Shown here: positions 29,969-31,902 of the stretch, in pieces
How positions within the stretch are numbered: position 1 is the first letter of the stretch
Layout: each line of letters starts with the position of its first letter
NCBI GenBank assembly: GCA_963633225.1
Contig: CAVGXR010000006.1
Location: forward strand, 1-31,902
Direction of reading: 5' to 3'
Source of the DNA: F23-B02 sp963633225
GTDB taxonomy: Bacteria; Bacillota; Clostridia; Oscillospirales; Oscillospiraceae
Length of the DNA stretch: 31,902 bases
Position numbers and translations under genes: made by a program
Notes under the pieces: generated by a model
The model's database searches: none
What the model was told of the DNA's origin: nothing
Seen by the model: the letters and a program-made list of their open reading frames with translations, nothing else

Positions 29969-29998
29969 TTTTGAACATTTTCAACAGAGTTTTCAACA
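29969..29998. repeat. Three near-identical 9-mers TTTT(C/G)AACA
   Basis: TTTTGAACA (29969), TTTTCAACA (29978) and TTTTCAACA (29990) lie in the roughly 300-base gap between the divergent carboxypeptidase and permease genes. Each differs by one or two bases from the DnaA-box variant TTTTCCACA. They could also be binding sites for a regulator. Besides them and the permease promoter, this gap shows nothing I can name. Confidence 0.35.
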
Positions 29999-30068
29999 TA
30001 GGCAGGCGCGTAATATTCAGTAATTTGGTTTACATAACAACTTTTACGGCAAATTTACGCTTTAATTA

Positions 30069-30097
30069 TTGACGATGAACACAGGAGATAGTAATAT
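30069..30097 (+). promoter_or_regulatory. Promoter of the AI-2E-type permease
   Basis: TTGACG (30069-30074), 17 bases, TAATAT (30092-30097). The transcript would start about 17 bases before the TTG start codon, so the ribosome binding site is near the 5' end. Confidence 0.78.
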
Positions 30098-30120
30098 ACA
30101 AATCACAGGGGGTGAAGGCT

Positions 30121-31404
30121 TTGGAAAATAAGCATAAATATTCACAGTATATCGCATGGGGCGTGACGGCCTTTGCCGTTATAGCGGCCGGAGTCCTGTT
30201 TTATTTCGGCATTGACTATCTGGGCAATGCTCTGGATGCCATGGGCAAGCTCATGGGCATACTCAGCCCCTTTATATGGGGCCTTGTCATATCGTATCTT
30301 CTCATCCCGTCGATGATGATGTACGAGCGCAGGCTCTTCAAGCCGCTTGCGGCGCGGATGAATAAAACAAAGCCGCGCATAAAAAAAGACAGCAAGCTGC
30401 CGCGTGTGCTGTCGCTGATCCTTGCCGAGATCGTCATGCTGCTTATAATCACCGCGCTGTTTTATCTCATCGTCCCGCAGGTGTACGACAGCATATCGGC
30501 CATCGTAACAAACAGCCCGTCGTATTTCGACACGGCCTATTCTGCGATAGACAACCTGCTCAAGGATTATCCCGAGATCGAGCAGTATGCGACAAAGATA
30601 TTCGGAAACCTGACCGAGGCGCTGACAAAGTGGGGCACAAATACCCTCCTGCCGAGCATGGAAAACGTAGTCACGAACATCACGAGCGGCGTGTTCTATG
30701 TCCTCAAGGGGCTTTACAATGTCGTCATCGGCATTATCGTTTCGGTGTACATCCTTTTCAATAAGGAAGCCTTCATTGCGCACTACAGAAAGATACTCTA
30801 CAGCATCTTTTCTCCCGAGCACGCAATGCATATAACCTCGGCTCTGCGCTTTGCGGACAAGACCTTCATGGGCTTTATAAGCGGAAAGCTGCTTGACAGC
30901 GCGATAATAGGCGTGCTGTGCTACCTCGGCTGCCTGCTGCTCAAAATGCCCTACGCGCTGCTGATATCGGTCATCGTCGGCGTTACGAACGTCATACCCT
31001 TCTTCGGCCCCTTTATCGGAGCCGTGCCCTCGGCGCTTCTGGTACTGCTGGTGGACCCAAAGATGTGCCTGTGGTTCATCATCTTCGTGTTTGTGCTCCA
31101 GCAGCTTGACGGCAACGTCATAGGGCCCAAGATCCTCGGCACGTCGATCGGCATAAACGGCTTCTGGGTGCTGTTTTCGATCGTCCTGTTCGGCGGAATA
31201 TTCGGCTTCTGGGGTATGCTGCTGGGCGTTCCCGTGTTCGTCATTATATACACGGCGCTCACGATGCTCATTGACCGCAAGCTCAAGCGGCACAAGCTCC
31301 CGACCGACGCAAACGAATATATGAACCTCGATTATATAGATCCCGAAACGCTCCGGCCCGTGCCGAAGCGCAGGTCAAAGAAGGACGGAGACGGGAAAAA
31401 GTAA
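30121..31404 (+). CDS. AI-2E-family (PerM/YtvI-like) membrane permease
   Basis: 427 aa from TTG 30121. A GTG at 30112 is in frame, but it lies within AGGGGGTGA (30107-30115), a nearly perfect ribosome binding site spaced 5 bases before the TTG. About eight membrane helices: two at the N-terminus (about 12-35 and 40-65), one near 95-120, a long middle soluble segment (120-200), then the conserved C-terminal group with SGKLLDSAIIGVLCYLG, VGVTNVIPFFGPFIGAVPS and QQLDGNVIGPKILG. Family members have been linked to autoinducer-2 export or cation/proton exchange. The substrate here is unknown. A basic tail of about 45 residues ends the protein. Confidence 0.93.
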   Translation: MENKHKYSQYIAWGVTAFAVIAAGVLFYFGIDYLGNALDAMGKLMGILSPFIWGLVISYLLIPSMMMYERRLFKPLAARMNKTKPRIKKDSKLPRVLSLILAEIVMLLIITALFYLIVPQVYDSISAIVTNSPSYFDTAYSAIDNLLKDYPEIEQYATKIFGNLTEALTKWGTNTLLPSMENVVTNITSGVFYVLKGLYNVVIGIIVSVYILFNKEAFIAHYRKILYSIFSPEHAMHITSALRFADKTFMGFISGKLLDSAIIGVLCYLGCLLLKMPYALLISVIVGVTNVIPFFGPFIGAVPSALLVLLVDPKMCLWFIIFVFVLQQLDGNVIGPKILGTSIGINGFWVLFSIVLFGGIFGFWGMLLGVPVFVIIYTALTMLIDRKLKRHKLPTDANEYMNLDYIDPETLRPVPKRRSKKDGDGKK

Positions 31405-31409
31405 AGGAA

Positions 31410-31437
31410 AAGGCTGCACCCGATCGGATGCAGCCTT
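31410..31437 (-). terminator. Terminator between permease and cysteine desulfurase
   Basis: AAGGCTGCA (31410-31418) pairs with TGCAGCCTT (31429-31437). The T-rich tail lies on the minus strand (TTTTCCTTTACTTTTT), so it chiefly ends the desulfurase transcript. Confidence 0.72.
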
Positions 31438-31450
31438 GAAATTTGCGCTT

Positions 31451-31902
31451 TTATCTGTGTGCCAGCGTATCGTGCGCACGCTTCAGGGATGCGCACAGGG
31501 CGAGAACGTCGTCCTCGGTGCTGTAGCGCGAAAAGCTTATCCTGACAGCGCCGTCTATGACCTGTGCCGGAAGCTTCATCGCTTCGAGCACATGGCTGCG
31601 CCCGCCTTTCTTGCAGGCCGAGGAGCGCGAAACGAAAATGCCGTCGGCTTCAAGGAAGTTCATCAGCACTTCGCTGCGCCAGCCGGGGAGCGATACGCTC
31701 AGTATATGCGGAGCTCCGCCGCCTATGACAAGCGCCTCGGGTATGCCGGCGCAGATCGTATCGGCTGCGATAGTGCGCAGAGCGGCCATTTTCCGGCAAT
31801 TATCCTCCATGCCGGCAGAGGCAATCTCGGCTGCCGTGCCGAAGGCCGCTATCTGCGGCATGGCCTCCGTTCCGGCGCGAAGTCCGCTTTCCTGAGCGCC
31901 TC
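31451..31902 (-). CDS. Cysteine desulfurase (NifS/IscS family), C-terminal part
   Basis: The gene runs off the right edge; 150 residues are visible. GAQESGLRAGTEAMPQIAAFG matches the conserved GGxQExGxRxGTE region. The active-site cysteine is in VSRSSACKKGGRSH (SSAC). The end ISFSRYSTEDDVLALCASL is the usual PLP-fold closing helix with the RxSxxxxxTxxD pattern partly kept. It removes sulfur from cysteine as a persulfide for Fe-S clusters or tRNA thiolation. The short loop around the cysteine points to the NifS/group I type. The PLP lysine lies outside the window. Confidence 0.9.
   Translation of the reverse strand, partial: GAQESGLRAGTEAMPQIAAFGTAAEIASAGMEDNCRKMAALRTIAADTICAGIPEALVIGGGAPHILSVSLPGWRSEVLMNFLEADGIFVSRSSACKKGGRSHVLEAMKLPAQVIDGAVRISFSRYSTEDDVLALCASLKRAHDTLAHR

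Noticed and set aside
30112..30120. GTG start for the AI-2E-type permease
   Set aside because: The GTG is part of AGGGGGTGA, the likely ribosome binding site for the TTG at 30121.

Overview
The window looks like chromosome from an anaerobic, fairly GC-rich member of the Clostridia, possibly Oscillospirales. The evidence is indirect: strong AGGAGG-type ribosome binding sites, compact operons closed by hairpin-plus-T-run terminators, a DUF975 membrane protein, a short Firmicutes-type glucose-6-phosphate isomerase, a DacF-like carboxypeptidase and an AraM-like glycerol-1-phosphate dehydrogenase. I see no phage, insertion sequence, CRISPR array or rRNA. One tRNA-Leu(CAG) is present.

Layout. 1-326: the tail of an unknown gene and a 55-residue single-pass membrane protein. 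351-7285: a GntR/FCD repressor facing an operon for a TRAP transporter (dctPQM), a split transketolase and a Gfo/Idh/MocA oxidoreductase, probably uptake and breakdown of an unidentified acid or sugar. 7327-13048: arginine biosynthesis argCJBD, with a trans-sulfuration-type PLP enzyme as last gene. 13186-15911: a methionine operon, O-acetylhomoserine sulfhydrylase (metY) and homoserine O-acetyltransferase (metA). It is preceded by a promoter, a 39-codon reading frame with 11 Met codons and a strong intrinsic terminator, which reads as a methionine-responsive transcription attenuator.

15936-20985: a small membrane protein, a broken macro-domain gene, tRNA-Leu, DUF975, a beta-CASP metallo-beta-lactamase RNase-like protein and two unrecognised genes. 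20991-22826: a MerR regulator divergent from a flavodoxin/carboxymuconolactone-decarboxylase-cupin operon, whose promoter has the 19-bp spacer typical of MerR activation. 23190-24620: aldehyde dehydrogenase. 24929-25021: a 30-residue peptide gene. 25092-31902: glycerol-1-phosphate dehydrogenase, a small P-loop protein, pgi, a penicillin-binding carboxypeptidase, an AI-2E-type permease and the end of a cysteine desulfurase.

The two most unusual signals are non-coding. (1) The Met-rich leader and terminator before metY-metA. (2) Two copies of an intergenic element (22833-23177 and 26951-27258). Each lies just after a gene and inside its terminator. The copies share terminal and internal motifs, yet each is flanked by two identical copies of a hairpin that differs between the two loci. 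All searches and folding were done by eye.
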